Shown here: one piece after another, positions 22,330-34,526 of the stretch | Position numbering within the stretch: position 1 is the stretch's first letter | Layout of the letters: every line of letters starts with the position of its first letter | DNA from: Austropuccinia psidii | Taxonomy: Eukaryota > Basidiomycota > Pucciniomycetes > Pucciniales > Sphaerophragmiaceae | Length of the DNA: 64,000 nt | Direction of reading: 5' to 3' | Assembly: GCA_023105745.1 (NCBI GenBank) | Contig: JALGQZ010000015.1 | Span: forward strand, 6,099,499-6,163,498 | Translations under genes and position numbers: made by a program | The notes under the pieces: model-generated | What the model was told of the DNA's origin: nothing | Database searches by the model: none | Seen by the model: only the letters and a program-made list of their open reading frames with translations

Positions 22330-22766
22330 TTTACTTTAAAAGACCTTTAAAAAGATTCTAATTGGGCTTATCCAATAAGAAATTATAATTATAATCATAA
22401 AATTATATAATAATTTTATATTTATTGATTTTAAAAGCTATTGAGGCATTTGGAAAGCAATTGAACTGTCTTACACGTGGTTTTTCACATCCTTAGACTT
22501 TCAAAAACTTTCTTTGAGTGACTCTAGTGATTAAAAAAATAATTTTATAGAAGAATCATATTCATTTTTATTTTATTCTTTAAAAATAAAAACATAAAAA
22601 ATATTAAAAACCAATAAAAAAGTTATTTTATTCATTTTAATTTTATCTCTTTAAGGATTTTCACCTTTTAAAAAGATATAAAAGCAATTTTTACGTCGAA
22701 AATTGCCATATCTTACCAAAAATAACACTTTTATATAACAGACTTATATTTATTTGTCTTTTTTAG

Positions 22767-22916
22767 TATTTGAAGACAATCCAACAAAGGACAACCAAAC
22801 CACTGTTGAAAGATTGGTGGAAGAAACATGTCAAAGCTCTCCAACACCAATAATCACTAAGAAAAAGAAAGCCAAGAAATTGGACTTTCCAGGACCCACT
22901 ATTCAGGACTCTGAAG
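22767..22916 (+). CDS. Gyp-C1 leader exon (50 codons, predicted)
   Basis: A T-rich tract and TTTTTTAG end at 22766; a 150-bp open stretch follows and stops at GTGAGT (22917). The encoded peptide starts V-F-E-D-N-P and ends P-T-I-Q-D-S-E, rich in Lys/Glu. Gyp-C2 has the same 150-bp exon (54518-54667) with the same splice signals, which supports splicing. It would be a 5' coding or leader exon of the gag mRNA; how it joins the next exon is unresolved. Confidence 0.55.
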
Positions 22917-22993
22917 GTGAGTACCTCATTTATAAATTGGCATAAGAAGAATTCCTGTTCTGAAATCTTCTTATTTCTTATTTTTCTGAAAAT

Positions 22994-25015
22994 ATGACTA
23001 CCAGAAGAGGCTCCCAATACTCCATTCAATCAGATGGATCTGGACTCAGAGGTAGAATTGATTCCTCAAAAGGGAAAAGGAAGGGCAATATCCCCAGTGG
23101 AACAGAATCCACACAAGGAAGTGCCTTATCCCAAAGAAATTCCCAGAAATGCCCATGATATCTGAACCATAATTGGAACTAAGTATGAGTGACTCAAACA
23201 GGTACAAATCACATTCAGAGGGTTCAAATAGACATTTACATGAACCAGTACAAACAGTACGACAAGGTGTACAAGGACAAAGATTGGGAAATATTGCCCG
23301 AAATACCCAAAGGAGTGACGAACTCCTGGCACATCCTGAAAAGGTTCCTCAAAGAGGAGGAAATAGTGGGATACTACAATGGATGGAATCCACTATCATC
23401 CAAATCTGAAATCAAAAAGATCAAGGAGTATCATGCCAAAAAGAAGGAGGCAACCAAGGAAGAAGCCCCAGTAGCTTCTACCAGCAAGCCCCAAGTCAAC
23501 CCACTTCCCCAAGAAGGGAAGAAGTACAAGAAAAACAATTGGAGTAAACCATATTCCTCAAGCTACAGGATCCCCAAAATCAAAAAAGATGCCATGGACA
23601 ATGTTTTCAACATGGCCAGAACTTTGATGGAATTCAAAGACAAAGAGGAGCAAAGAATGAGACAACCCCATTTCCAAAAGAAATAACCTTGTCTCCTGAT
23701 GTTGTAAATACTTTAACAGGGCTTAAAAATAGTATTTTAACTCTTTAAGACATCAAAAATAGTTTATTATCTTTCCAAGAAATAAATAATAGCTTATCAT
23801 CTTTAATAAAACTTGCTGTACAAAATAAAAAAGAAATTGATAACATAAAATTTATGATTAAAAATAACAAACCAAAAGTATTAATTGACAATACTCAGAA
23901 ATTGATACAAGGACAACAAGAGTTGTACAAATACATAAGTGATATCAAAGAAAAAACTTTTACAATCAATTATGATGTGAGTATTGATAATCTTACAGAA
24001 AAATTAAACAAATTAAGCATTTCTGTAGAAAAAGTTGAAGAAAAGACTTCATCAAACCAAAAATTACTTTTGGACCATGTGGAAAAGAGGTATGAAGCAA
24101 GAATGCATCTGAAAGATGACATTCAAAGTGAAATAAGGCTTATCACTGAAAAAATGGCTAAATTAATGAGGCTAACTCAAATATGCCAAAACTATCAACA
24201 CCATTTTCTCACATAAGAAGCCCTGTTAAACCAAAAGAGGAATTAACAAATCCATTCATAACAGACTTTAGTCACCAAGACAATAACCAAGTCTTAATTG
24301 AGGAAGCACCTCAATTAAAAGAATGGCCAACATTCACAGGAGAAGGTGAATATGACCACATGTCATTTATCAAAACAATTGACATTCTACAAGAAGATTA
24401 TGCCATACCCGATAAATTAATCACTGAAAGATTACATTAATTGTTTCAAAAATCTGCAAAAAGATGGTATTATGGCATAAGGCAAACAACTTGCAAAATA
24501 CCTGGTCTTGGTGGAAACAAGAAAAAATCACCAAGTGGGCTAATGACTCTTGGAGGTACAAGATAGAAAATGCATTTGAAAACTCTTTCTTTTACCCAGA
24601 CAAAGACAAACCTTTAACTTGGTTCTTAAAACAAGTTTAAAGACTCAAGGCATTGTACCCAGAAATGTCACAAAAAATGGTGCACATGAAAATACTTAAG
24701 AAATTTGGAGGAGAGCTAGAACATGCCCTAAGAAGCAGGTGTATAGAACCATGCTCCACAGAAGAGTATATTAATGCACTAGAAGACATAGTGACAAGAA
24801 CAAAAATTGGAAGAACTTGGAAGAAATTGGACATTAAAAGTCCAAATAAGCCATTTATCAAAAAAGATAAATCAAAAGAATCTTTCAAACCCAATACATC
24901 CAACAATAATGAGCAAAGAAAGGGCCATAAATGTGGAGGTATTGGACATTTAGCCATTAATTGCCTCAAAAAGGCAAAGATTAGTTAAATTGTGGAAACA
25001 GAAAACCACAATGAT
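22994..25015 (+). pseudogene. Gyp-C1 gag (broken)
   Basis: The start is by analogy with the ATG of Gyp-C2. In order: Arg/Ser/Gln-rich N-terminus, a long coiled-coil-like part (about 23740-24170), the capsid-like domain (W-P-T-F-T-G-E-G-E-Y onward) and the nucleocapsid knuckle near 24925. Frame changes occur near 23130, 24185 and between 24440 and 24650; stops occur at 23407 and elsewhere. The knuckle reads G-H-K-C-G-G-I-G-H-x4-C, so its first Cys has become Gly. A 1-base deletion relative to Gyp-C2 explains the first shift. The solo LTR at 25016 splits the acidic tail. Confidence 0.8.
23189..23686 (+). CDS. Overlapping +1-frame ORF inside Gyp-C1 gag (165 codons)
   Basis: A long frame, +1 relative to gag, is open from 23189 (GTG at its left end, no ATG) to TAA at 23684. 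The product looks like an ordinary protein: aromatic-rich start (Y-M-N-Q-Y-K-Q-Y-D-K-V-Y-K-D-K-D-W), then K-K-I-K-E-Y-H-A-K-K, a Pro/Ser linker and M-D-N-V-F-N-M-A-R-T-L-M-E-F. The corresponding frame in Gyp-C2 (55117-55437) is also open after its indel and ends at the same codon. It may be spliced to the leader exon. Translation is not shown. Confidence 0.45.
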   Translation: MTQTGTNHIQRVQIDIYMNQYKQYDKVYKDKDWEILPEIPKGVTNSWHILKRFLKEEEIVGYYNGWNPLSSKSEIKKIKEYHAKKKEATKEEAPVASTSKPQVNPLPQEGKKYKKNNWSKPYSSSYRIPKIKKDAMDNVFNMARTLMEFKDKEEQRMRQPHFQKK

Positions 25016-26632
25016 TGTGAACCTTTGAGATATGCCCACATACCCAAAAAGGTCACAAGAAATATTTAAAATAATTATACATTAAAAATAATTACCTTAA
25101 AGCTACAAAAATGCCATGAATAGGCATAAAATCTGGTTTAAATTAAAAACCAAGGAATAAACATGTGAAATAAGCTATACCATTGGATTCCCCATGGTAA
25201 AATACACACAAACCATTTTTATGGCATATCTGTAAAGTCAATATTTAATAAGTTATAAGTAATAATACCTTATAAAAAACACAAATCCTTATTTATTTCA
25301 AACACCAGTGAAACAACATGTGAAATAAATGGTACCATTGGATTATCCATAAAAATCCACACATAAAACAATTTATAAGCTAAGCTCCAAAGTCAATACT
25401 TAAGGAATTAAGCTGAATATATGCACTTTTTTGGTCAATGCATATATTCAAGGATTTTAGCTAATATCTCTTGAATTATGCATGATAGAGTGATGAACCA
25501 AAAATAAAGTCATCACGTAGCTACTGTAGGAATACTGAAATGAAGTTTATTTCACAAGTTATAAACAAGGTTAAAATCTGTAAGGAATTATTGATTAAAA
25601 TCAACAGAGCTGTTGACCACTTTGTTGTGAAAGTGGTCCAAACTTGAAAAGAAGTAGACAGTTGGATTCTACTAGTTCATTAATGAAGAATGATGTAATT
25701 TTTATTATAATATTCAAGGTATAACCCCTTGAAATCATAGTTTGAAATTTAAAATATTAAATTTCAACAGAAAAGATCAGTTACAAGAAAAATCATCAAA
25801 AATAGAGTTTTGATGATGTAATGAAATGCTCTTGGAAGCATAATAAGGTTGTTTCAAGCTATTAGAATTAACTCTCTAAATTTCTGTAGCGTGTAAATCT
25901 TAAAAGTTATTAATGATCAAAGTTTGAGCTTAATTTGATCATTTATGATCACTCACTTTATTCTTTATTTATAGAACTTTTATATTATTAAAGAACAAAG
26001 GGAATCTTATAATAATCTTCATATTTGACGTGATTATTACAATTATTTAATTGTTTTGTTTAAATTTCTCTTAAAGACCTCAATTACACATAAAATCAAG
26101 ACAATTTGTAATTTCTCTTAAATTGTATTGTAAATACAATTTAAATAAGTTTTATTTACATTCCTAGGCGTAAATTTATTCAAAATTATTATATTAAGTG
26201 TTAAAAGTAGGTTATTTTCTCTTATTATAATAATTTTCTCTATATTATTCTTTTAATAATTCTTTAATTAATATAAATAGTATTTATATTAATTTATAAC
26301 TTTAATATTGGTAATATTCTTGTTATTAATTGTTTTTCATTAATAAAGAACAATTTTTTACGCCTTTATTATTTGTTTGTAACAATAATAAAGTGCCATT
26401 AAATATATTAATTATTTTATATTAATATATTTATTTTATCATATTATATTTTATAATATAAATTATATTATCATATTTCATTGATAACATACTTATTTTT
26501 ACGCCATAATTATAATAATTCTTTATTATTATAATTATTTTTATCTTATTTATTTCATTTATAAGGACATTCATAATACAATAAGTAAAATATTAGTAAT
26601 TTTTACTTATTGTTTCACAGTCAAACCTTACA
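25016..26632 (+). mobile_element. Solo LTR, Gyp-C family, promoter deleted (1,617 bp)
   Basis: It starts TGTGAACCTTTGAG and ends CAAACCTTACA, with TSD ATGAT at 25011-25015 and 26633-26637. Compared with the other Gyp-C LTRs it lacks about 360 bases near 25965, including the TATA box. It splits the gag tail of Gyp-C1. Confidence 0.92.
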
Positions 26633-26637
26633 ATGAT

Positions 26638-28326
26638 AAAGAGGAGGGATCTGAATCTGCCAAAGAGAAATAAGAATCAGAAAGCTCTGAAAGTGATGAA
26701 ATCAACATAATTAATGCACAAATTAATAATATTGATATAATCTATGAAGTACTGGATGTTAACTCAAACTTACCACAAGTTGGGGCATCTTACACAAACC
26801 TGACAAATATACAAGATGCCAAAATGTATAGAACCAAACCTGCAAGAGGAATGGGATATACAGCTGGAAACTCAAGTATAAGTATGGTTATGGTTGAAAA
26901 CCAAGAAGGAAAAGTTAACTTAGATACAGGAGCATATTGCACCTGTGTTGGTAAAAGTTATTTAAAAACCATTGTCCCAGACTGGCAAGAAAAACTTATG
27001 CCAATACAAGCTGTCAAATTTAGTAGTGCAAGTGAGACCATGAAGGCCCTTGGAATAATTGATTTAACACTAATTTTTCCTCACCCCTCACTTTGTGTCC
27101 GAATTAAAGTAGAGTTTGTAGTAATGAAAAACTGTACTAGTAATCACTTCATACTTGGAAATGACTATAAATCAATTTATGGTATAGATATCTCTAACCA
27201 AAAAGATAGATATTTCACCATAGGTGACAACAAAAGACAAATTTTTGGCTTCGTAAATAACAAAAAACAAATCACAGTTCTTAAGAATGAAGAGAAAATT
27301 CCAGAAAAGGAACTTTTTATATCTGAACAGCTCAAAGAGGCAGAATTCAATCAATAATTAAAAGAAAAATTGATTTACCTCTTATTTAAGTACAAAAATG
27401 CCTTTGCAACTGACAAGGAGCCACTAGGTGCCATAATTGGACATGAAGTGGATATAATTCTTAATGTCAAAAATCCTTACCCACCTTTGCTAAGGAGACC
27501 TGCTTACCCAGCTAGTCCAAGGGCTAGAGAAGCCTTGGAGATACACATTAAAGAATTAATGGACTTTGGAGTATTAAGAAAGGTAGGACATAATGAACAG
27601 GTAGAGGTCACTACACCTGTCATTATAACTTGGCATAATGTAAAATCAAGGATGGTAGGAGACTTCAGAGCCCTGAACACCTATACCATTCCAGACAGAT
27701 ATCCAATACCCATAATCCATGAGACATTAACACAATTGTCACAAGCTAAGTTCATTACAGCCATGGATGCCTTAAAGGGTTTTCATCAAAAAGTCATAAC
27801 AGAAAATGCCAAGAAACTACTGAGGATAATAGTCCACTGTGGGTTTTTTGAATACTTAAGAATGCCATTTGGCATAAAAAATGCACATTCCCATTATCCA
27901 AGGATTATGAATACCATATTTCCTGAAGAATTATCAGAAGGATGGTTAATCATCTATATTTATGAAATCATAGTTTATTCAGAAACTTGGGAAAATCACC
28001 TTACAAGACTAGAAACAGTACTACAAAAAATAGTGCAAGTGAATATGAAAATTTCCTTGAAAAAGTGTCATTTTGCATACAGTGAACTAAAAGCACTAGG
28101 ACATGTTGTATCTGGACTTAGTCTAGGCATAGACAGGAATAAAGTAGCAACAGTACTACTTAAGCCAATGCCTAAAACCAAAAAAGAAATGAAATCATTT
28201 CTAGAATTTGCTGGTTACTATGGACAGCATATAAAGGACTTTGCAAAAATTGCTAAATCCTTGTATAAGCTAGGTGACCAACAAACATTCTATGAAATGA
28301 CAGAAGAAAGAGTCAAGGCATATTAA
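26638..28326 (+). pseudogene. Gyp-C1 protease and reverse transcriptase (dead)
   Basis: It continues gag after the solo LTR. The acidic region is followed by the aspartic protease with an intact D-T-G (26923-26931). A TAA at 27355-27357, next to a 12-base deletion, separates it from RT in the same frame. RT motifs seen: [41 protein letters not shown]. The catalytic Y-I-D-D has become Y-I-Y-E (27955-27966), so it cannot copy RNA. A TAA at 28324-28326 precedes RNase H. Confidence 0.9.
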
Positions 28327-28329
28327 GAA

Positions 28330-30399
28330 TTGAAAAATTCCTTAACAAATGCCCCATTTCTTCTAATGCCAGATTGTAAACTACCCTTCAAACTTTACAT
28401 TGATGCTTGTGGAGAAGGACTAGGTGCTGCACTACACCAGACACAAATTATCAATGATAAACCAGTGGAAGTTCCAATTTGTTTTATTTCAAGACAAATA
28501 AAGCCAACAGAAGCAATATATGGACCAAGTCAAATAGAATGCCTCTGCTTAGTGTGGGCTTTAGAAAAATTACATTATTACTTGGATGGTACAGGATTTG
28601 ATGTGATTACAGACTGTAATGCTGTAAAATCTCCATTAAATATGAAAACTCCAAATAGACATATGCTGAGATGGCAAATTGCTATCGGAGAATATATAGG
28701 AAATATGACTATTGCTCATAAATCTGGTAATATTTATAAAAATGCAGATGGTCTCAGCAGATGGGCTTTAGCAAATACCCCTGACAACCCAGGATGGGTA
28801 CCAAAGGAAGAGCACCACATAGAAGGAATATGTGTTACAGACATTGGCACAGAATGCTTTAACCAAGTTAAAGAAAGATATAAGATAGAAAATAATTTCC
28901 ATATCTCAAGCCAACTTCTAATGAAAGAATGCAAAGACCCATCACTTTCATCAAAATTAGATGAAACATGGAAAAAGGCATATGATGAAGGAAGATTCCA
29001 CCTCCTTGATGGAATCCTTTACCATAGAACAAAACACACATGTGTTATGGCCTTAACAGATAGAACCCTGATAAACACTATTTTACATGAGTGTCATGAT
29101 AGTGTTGCAGCTGGACACCTTTCTGAAGACAGAACACTAGAGAGGGTGAAAGCCTGCTCTTGGTGGCCAAATTGGAAGAAAGATGTTGCAGAATACTGCC
29201 AAACCTGTTACAGATGTCAAAAAGCCAACAGAGCCACAGGAAAGAAATTTGGAATGATGATCCAAATCCAAGAACCAAAATCCCCTTGGCAAAGAGCTCA
29301 TATGGATTGGGTAAAAGCATTACCCCCAGGAGGAGACAGGAGCTATAATACATGCCTAGTATTAGTTGACAGGTATAGCAAAACTCCCATGTTCCTACCA
29401 TATCACAAAGATGACACAGCTATGGACACAGCCATAATGATATGGAAGAAAGTCATTAGCCATACAGGCTTATTACAGAACATTATACGTGATAGAGACC
29501 CAAAATTCACTTCAGCATTATGGACAAATCTCCATAACTTGTTTGGAACAAAATTATCATTCTCAGCAGCTTACAATCCTCAAACTGATGGTTTAGCAGA
29601 AAGAATGATACAGACCTTGGAGGATATGATCAGAAGATTCTGTGCTTATGGACTCAAATTCAAAGATTCTGATGGTTTTACCCATTATTTGTGTACACTC
29701 ATACCAGCTCTTGAGCTGGCATATAAAACATCAATCCATTCTTCTACTGGCAAAACACCAGCAATGCTAGAAAAAGGTTGGAATCCAAGACTTCCTTATG
29801 ATAACCTCAAAAAGGACTTAGTGGATATACATCCAACAGCAAGCAGTTTTAAGATAATGCTTGAAAAATCAAGACACCATGAAAACAGATGTATGCAAGA
29901 TCATTTCAAATATGCAAAAGAAAGATGGGATAAAAGTCATAAACCACCTGACTTCAAAATAGGACACTTGGTCCTAGTATCAAACCTTAATTTCAATAAA
30001 ATAAAAGGTCCAAAGAAATTGAAAGATTCCTTTGCAGGACCATGTATGATAAAAGCACTTCATGGACCCAATGCTGTGCAATTGGAACTCAGAGGTGAAT
30101 TAATGAACAAACACCCAACTTCCCCTGTAAGTCTGATAAAACCTTACAGCTCAAGTGACAAGGAGTTATTTCCACTAAGAAATAAACCTCCACTTGAAAT
30201 TCCCCCCCTGGAAGAAGGAGAAGAAAAGAAAATTGTAAAAGTCCTTAAAGAAAGAAGGACAAGAAACAAAAAAGAAATAGAAAAGCTTGTAAGGTAAAGA
30301 AATTCAACTCAAGAAGATGGATGGCTACTTGAGAAAGATATAACAAAAGCTGATAAACTACTAAGAAGGTTAAGACATGAAAGAAAACCTGAAAAATAG
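28330..30399 (+). pseudogene. Gyp-C1 RNase H and integrase (nearly open, stop near the C-terminus)
   Basis: The 655-codon stretch to 30297 holds RNase H (L-Y-I-D-A, E-C-L-C-L-V-W, V-I-T-D-C, N-A-D-G-L-S-R) and integrase: zinc module H-E-C-H ... C-Y-R-C, and a core with catalytic Asp in H-M-D-W, Asp in I-R-D-R-D-P-K-F and Glu in L-A-E-R-M-I-Q, the last two 35 residues apart as in active enzymes. A C-terminal domain (G-H-L-V-L-V-S) follows. TAC to TAA at 30295-30297 cuts off a short chromodomain-like tail (W-L-L-E-K-D-I-T-K-A) that stays in frame to TAG 30397-30399. No stop interrupts the integrase core. Confidence 0.9.
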
Positions 30400-30505
30400 A
30401 AAAGTTAAGCATTATTGAGCTTCAAGACTAACAAAGTCTATTGAAGAGGTAGGACAGTGGATGATACCCTAATTACACATATCAGATTTTGGTACAATCT
30501 TTTTT

Positions 30506-30517
30506 GGTGGTAGGGAA
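30506..30517 (+). other. Polypurine tract of Gyp-C1
   Basis: GGTGGTAGGGAA sits immediately before the 3' LTR and parallels GGTGGGGGGAA of Gyp-B. Confidence 0.7.
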
Positions 30518-32457
30518 TTTGAACCTTTGAGATATGACCACATACCCAAAAAGGTCACAAGAAATATTTGTAATAATTATACATTGAAAAAAATTACCTT
30601 AAAACTACAAAATTGTCATAAACTGGCATAAAACTTGGTTTAACTTAAAATTAAATGAATAAACATTTGAAAAAAATTATACCATTGGTTTCCCCATGGT
30701 AAAATACACATGTACAATTTTTAATGGCATATCTGTAAAGTCAATATTTAATGAGTTATAAGTAATAATACCTTATAAAAAACATAAATCCTTATTTATT
30801 TCAAAGACCAATGGAACAACATGTGAAATGAATGGTCTCATTGGATTCTCCATAAACCTCCACATATAAAACAATTAAGAAGCAAAGCTCCAAAGTCAAT
30901 ACTTAAGGAATTAAGCTGAATATATGCACTTTTTTTGTCGAAGCATATATTCAAGGATTTTAGCTAATATCTTTTGAAATATGCATGATAGAGTGATGAA
31001 CCAGAAATAAAGTCATCGTGTAATTACTGTAACAAGACAGAAATGAAGTTTATTTCACAAGTTATAAACAAGGTTAAAACCATTGTTGTGAAAGTGGTCC
31101 AAACTTAAAAAAAAGTAGACAGTTGGATTCTACTAGTTCATTTGTGAACAATGATGTCTTTTGTATTGTAATATTCAAGGTATAACCCCTTGAAATCATG
31201 GTTTGAAGTTTAAAATATTAAATTTCAACAGAAAAGATGAGTTACAAGAAAAATCATCAAAACAGAGTTTTGATGATTTAATGAAATGCTATTGGAAGCA
31301 TAAGAAGGTTATTCAAAGCTATTAGAATTCACTCTCTGAATTGCTGTAGCATGTAAATATTAAAAGGTATTAAGGATCAAAGTTTGAGCTTAATTTGATC
31401 TTTTATGATCACTCACTGTAACCTTAAATTAAGTTTAACAGTCATATGAGTGATAGAATTGGTGAATACTGTTAGTTTATGATTCAAACTAATAAAATCC
31501 ACAAATTTTGGGGTTCTGCCAAGCCTTGACCTCATCAAACTTAGAGCTATAGTGATAACTCTAAATAATGGTGTAATAATGAGATAAGATGGTTTGATCA
31601 TGATGTAATCATCACCAAACCTTAAAATATTGATAAATTCCAGTGGATATGATCAGTACACGTCTACTAGAAGCCTGTTGGACTCTAGGAGGGAGGAATT
31701 TACTATAAATAGATCTCCTTTTACTCTGTTTCCCCCTCAGACACTTACAAAACATTAAATCATTAAATAAAAAGGTAATTTCTTTATTCTTTACATATAA
31801 AACTTTTATATTATCAAAGACCATAGGTAATCTTATAATAATCTTCATCTTTGACGTGATTATTACAATTATTTAATTGTTTTGTTTAAATTCCTCTTAA
31901 AAACCTCAATTCCATGTAAAATAAAGAAAATTTGTAATTTCTCTTAAATTTTATTGTGAAGAAAATTTAAATAAGTTGTATTTACATTTCTAGGCATAAA
32001 TTTATTCAAAATTATTATATTAAGCATTAAAAGCAGGTATTTCTCTTATTATAATGATTTTTTCTCTATTATTACTTTTAATAATTCTATAATTGATATA
32101 AATAGTATGTATATTAATTTATAACTTTAATATTGGTAATATGATTGTTATTAATTGTTTTTATTAATAATAAGCCATTTTTTATGCCTTTATTATTTGT
32201 TGGTAACAATAATAAAGTGCTTATAAATATAATAATTATCTCATATTGATATATTTATTTTATATATATTATTTCTTTATAATATAAATTATATTATTAT
32301 ATTTATTTAATAATATAATTATTTCACACCATAATTATAATAATTCTTTATTATTATAATTATTTTCATCTTATTTCTTTCATTTATAAGGACATTCATA
32401 GTACAATAAGTAAAATATTAGTAATTTTTACTTATTGTTTCATAGTCAAACCTTACA
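30518..32457 (+). repeat. Gyp-C1 3' LTR (1,940 bp)
   Basis: The first bases read TTTGAACC instead of TGTGAGCC, a terminal mutation. It ends CAAACCTTACA. It matches the 5' LTR but lacks about 50 bases near 31080. TATA box at 31704-31710. Confidence 0.9.
31704..31710 (+). promoter_or_regulatory. TATA box in the Gyp-C1 3' LTR
   Basis: TACTATAAATAG at the LTR position conserved in the family. In a 3' LTR it could drive outward transcription. Confidence 0.55.
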
Positions 32458-32500
32458 AAACCATAAAATCAAACTCTTGATGTATTTGGACCAGACTTTT
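32458..32500 (-). pseudogene. Last codons of Chromo-1 pol
   Basis: Minus-strand sequence continues the integrase after the solo LTR: the TSD-shared A-A-A-A-G, then S-G-P-N-T-S-R-V and a stop. It links the 3' end of Chromo-1 pol to the Gyp-C1 insertion site at 32457. Confidence 0.65.
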
Positions 32501-34526
32501 TGTGAGCCTTTGAGATATGACCACATACCCAATAAGGTCACAAAAAAGACTCAGAATAATTATACCTTTTATATAATTATATTAAAAGTACTTAGAATAA
32601 TTATACATTAAAAATAATTACTTAAATATACAAAAAATACCATAAATTGGTACAAAAATTGGTTTAACTGAAAAACCAATGAATCAACATGTAAAATAAA
32701 TTATACCATTGGATTCCCCATGGTAAAATACGCATATATCATTTTTATGGCATATCCGTAAAGTCAATATTTAATGAATTATAAGGTATAATACCTTATA
32801 AAAACCATAAAACCTTATTTATCTCAGAAACAAATGAAACAACATGTGAAATAAATTGTACCAGTGGATTCCCTACAAAACTACACACCTAAAACAATTA
32901 ATAAGCTAATTTCCAAAGTTAATACTTAAGGAATTAACCTGAATATATGCACTTTTTTGGTCAACGCATATATTCAAGGATCATAGCTAATATCTCTTAA
33001 ACTATACATGATAGAATGACTAACCAAAAATAAAGTTACCACGTAATTACTGTAAGAGCACAGATATGAACTTTATTTTACAAATTATAAACAAGGTTAA
33101 AACCTATAATGAAATATTAATAAAAATCAACAGAGCTGTTGACCACTTTGTTGTGAAAGTGTTCCAAACTTAAAAAAATTATACAGTTGGATTCTACTAG
33201 TTCATTTGTGAAGAATGATGTAATTTTTTATTATTAAATTCAGGGTATAACCCCCTGAAATCAAGGTTTGAAGTTTAAAATATTGGATTTCGACAGAAAA
33301 GATGAGTTACAAGGAAAATCATCAAAATTAGAGTTTTGATGATGTAATGAAAGGCTCTTGGCAGTATAATAAGGTTATGCCAGGCTATCAGAGTTGACTC
33401 TCTGAATTGCTGTAGCGTGTAAATCTTAAAAGTTATTGAGGATCAAAGTTTGAGCTTAATTTGAGCAGTTATGATCACTCATAGTAACCTTAATTTAAGT
33501 TTAACAGTCTTAAGAGTGATAAAATTGGTGAATAATATTAGTTTATGATTAAAACTAATAGAATCCACGAAATTCGGGGTCCTGCCAAGCCTCTGATGTC
33601 ATCAACTTTAGAGTTATAGGGATAACTCTAAATAATGGTGTAATAATGATGTAATATGGTTTGATAATGATGTAATCATCTCCAAACCTTAAAATATTGA
33701 TCAATTCCAGTGGATATGATCAGTACACGTCTACTAGAAGCCTGTTGGACTCTGGGAGGGAGGTATTTACTATAAATAGAGCTCTTTTTACTCTATTTTC
33801 CCCGCAGACGCATCAAAAACATTAAATCAATTAAATCAAAGGTAATTTCTTTATTCTTTTTATATAAAATTATTATATTATTAAATACCAAAGACCACCT
33901 TATTATAATCATCTATTTTGATGTGATTAAATCATTTATTTAATTGTTTTTGTTAAAATTCTCTCTAAAAACTCATTTCCACGTAAAAATCCAGCATAAT
34001 CTGTAATTTTCTTTATTTTTATTGTAAATCCAATTTGAAAAGGTTGTATTTATATTTTTTGGCGTAAAATATTTCAAAATTATTATATTAAGTGTTAAAA
34101 GTAGGTTATTTTCTCTTATTATAATAATTTCTCTATTATTACTCTCTTAATAATTCTCTAATCAATATAAATAGTATTTATATTAATTCATAACTTTAAT
34201 ATTAGTAATATTATTGTCATTCATTGTTTTTTATTAATAAAAAGCAATTTTTTACGCCTTTATTATTTGTTGGTAACAATAATAAAGAGCTTTTTAAATA
34301 TATTAATTATTTTATATTAATATATTTATTTATTATATTATATTTTCATAATATAAATTATATTATTATATTTATTTAATAATATAATTATTTTATGCCA
34401 TAATAATAATAATTATTTCTTATTATTATATTTTTAATCTTATTTATTCAATTCATAAGGACATTCAGAGTACAATAAGTAATAAATTAGTAATTTTTAC
34501 TTATTGTTTCATAGTCAAACCTTACA
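32501..34526 (+). mobile_element. Solo LTR, Gyp-C family (2,026 bp)
   Basis: It starts TGTGAGCCTTTGAG and ends CAAACCTTACA. The TSD is CTTTT at 32496-32500 and 34527-34531. TATA box at 33771-33777. It interrupts the end of the Chromo-1 integrase gene. Confidence 0.93.
33771..33777 (+). promoter_or_regulatory. TATA box in a Gyp-C solo LTR
   Basis: TTACTATAAATAGAGCTC occurs at the conserved LTR position. It points rightward, antisense to the Chromo-1 integrase. Confidence 0.55.

Larger units (their letters stand above)
20328..32457 (+). mobile_element. Gyp-C1: full-length but dead Ty3/gypsy element
   Basis: It has a 5' LTR 20328-22309, primer site 22310, spliced-type leader exon, gag, protease, RT, RNase H, integrase, polypurine tract 30506-30517 and 3' LTR 30518-32457. 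A solo LTR of its own family (25016-26632) interrupts gag. Flanks TCACC and AAACC do not form a perfect TSD. Multiple stops and frameshifts, and loss of the RT catalytic aspartates, make it inactive. It sits in the 3' end of Chromo-1, whose pol tail lies at 32458-32495. Confidence 0.92.

Noticed and set aside
20323..32462. TSD of Gyp-C1
   Set aside because: Flanks TCACC and AAACC match at only three of five positions, so I do not claim a duplication.
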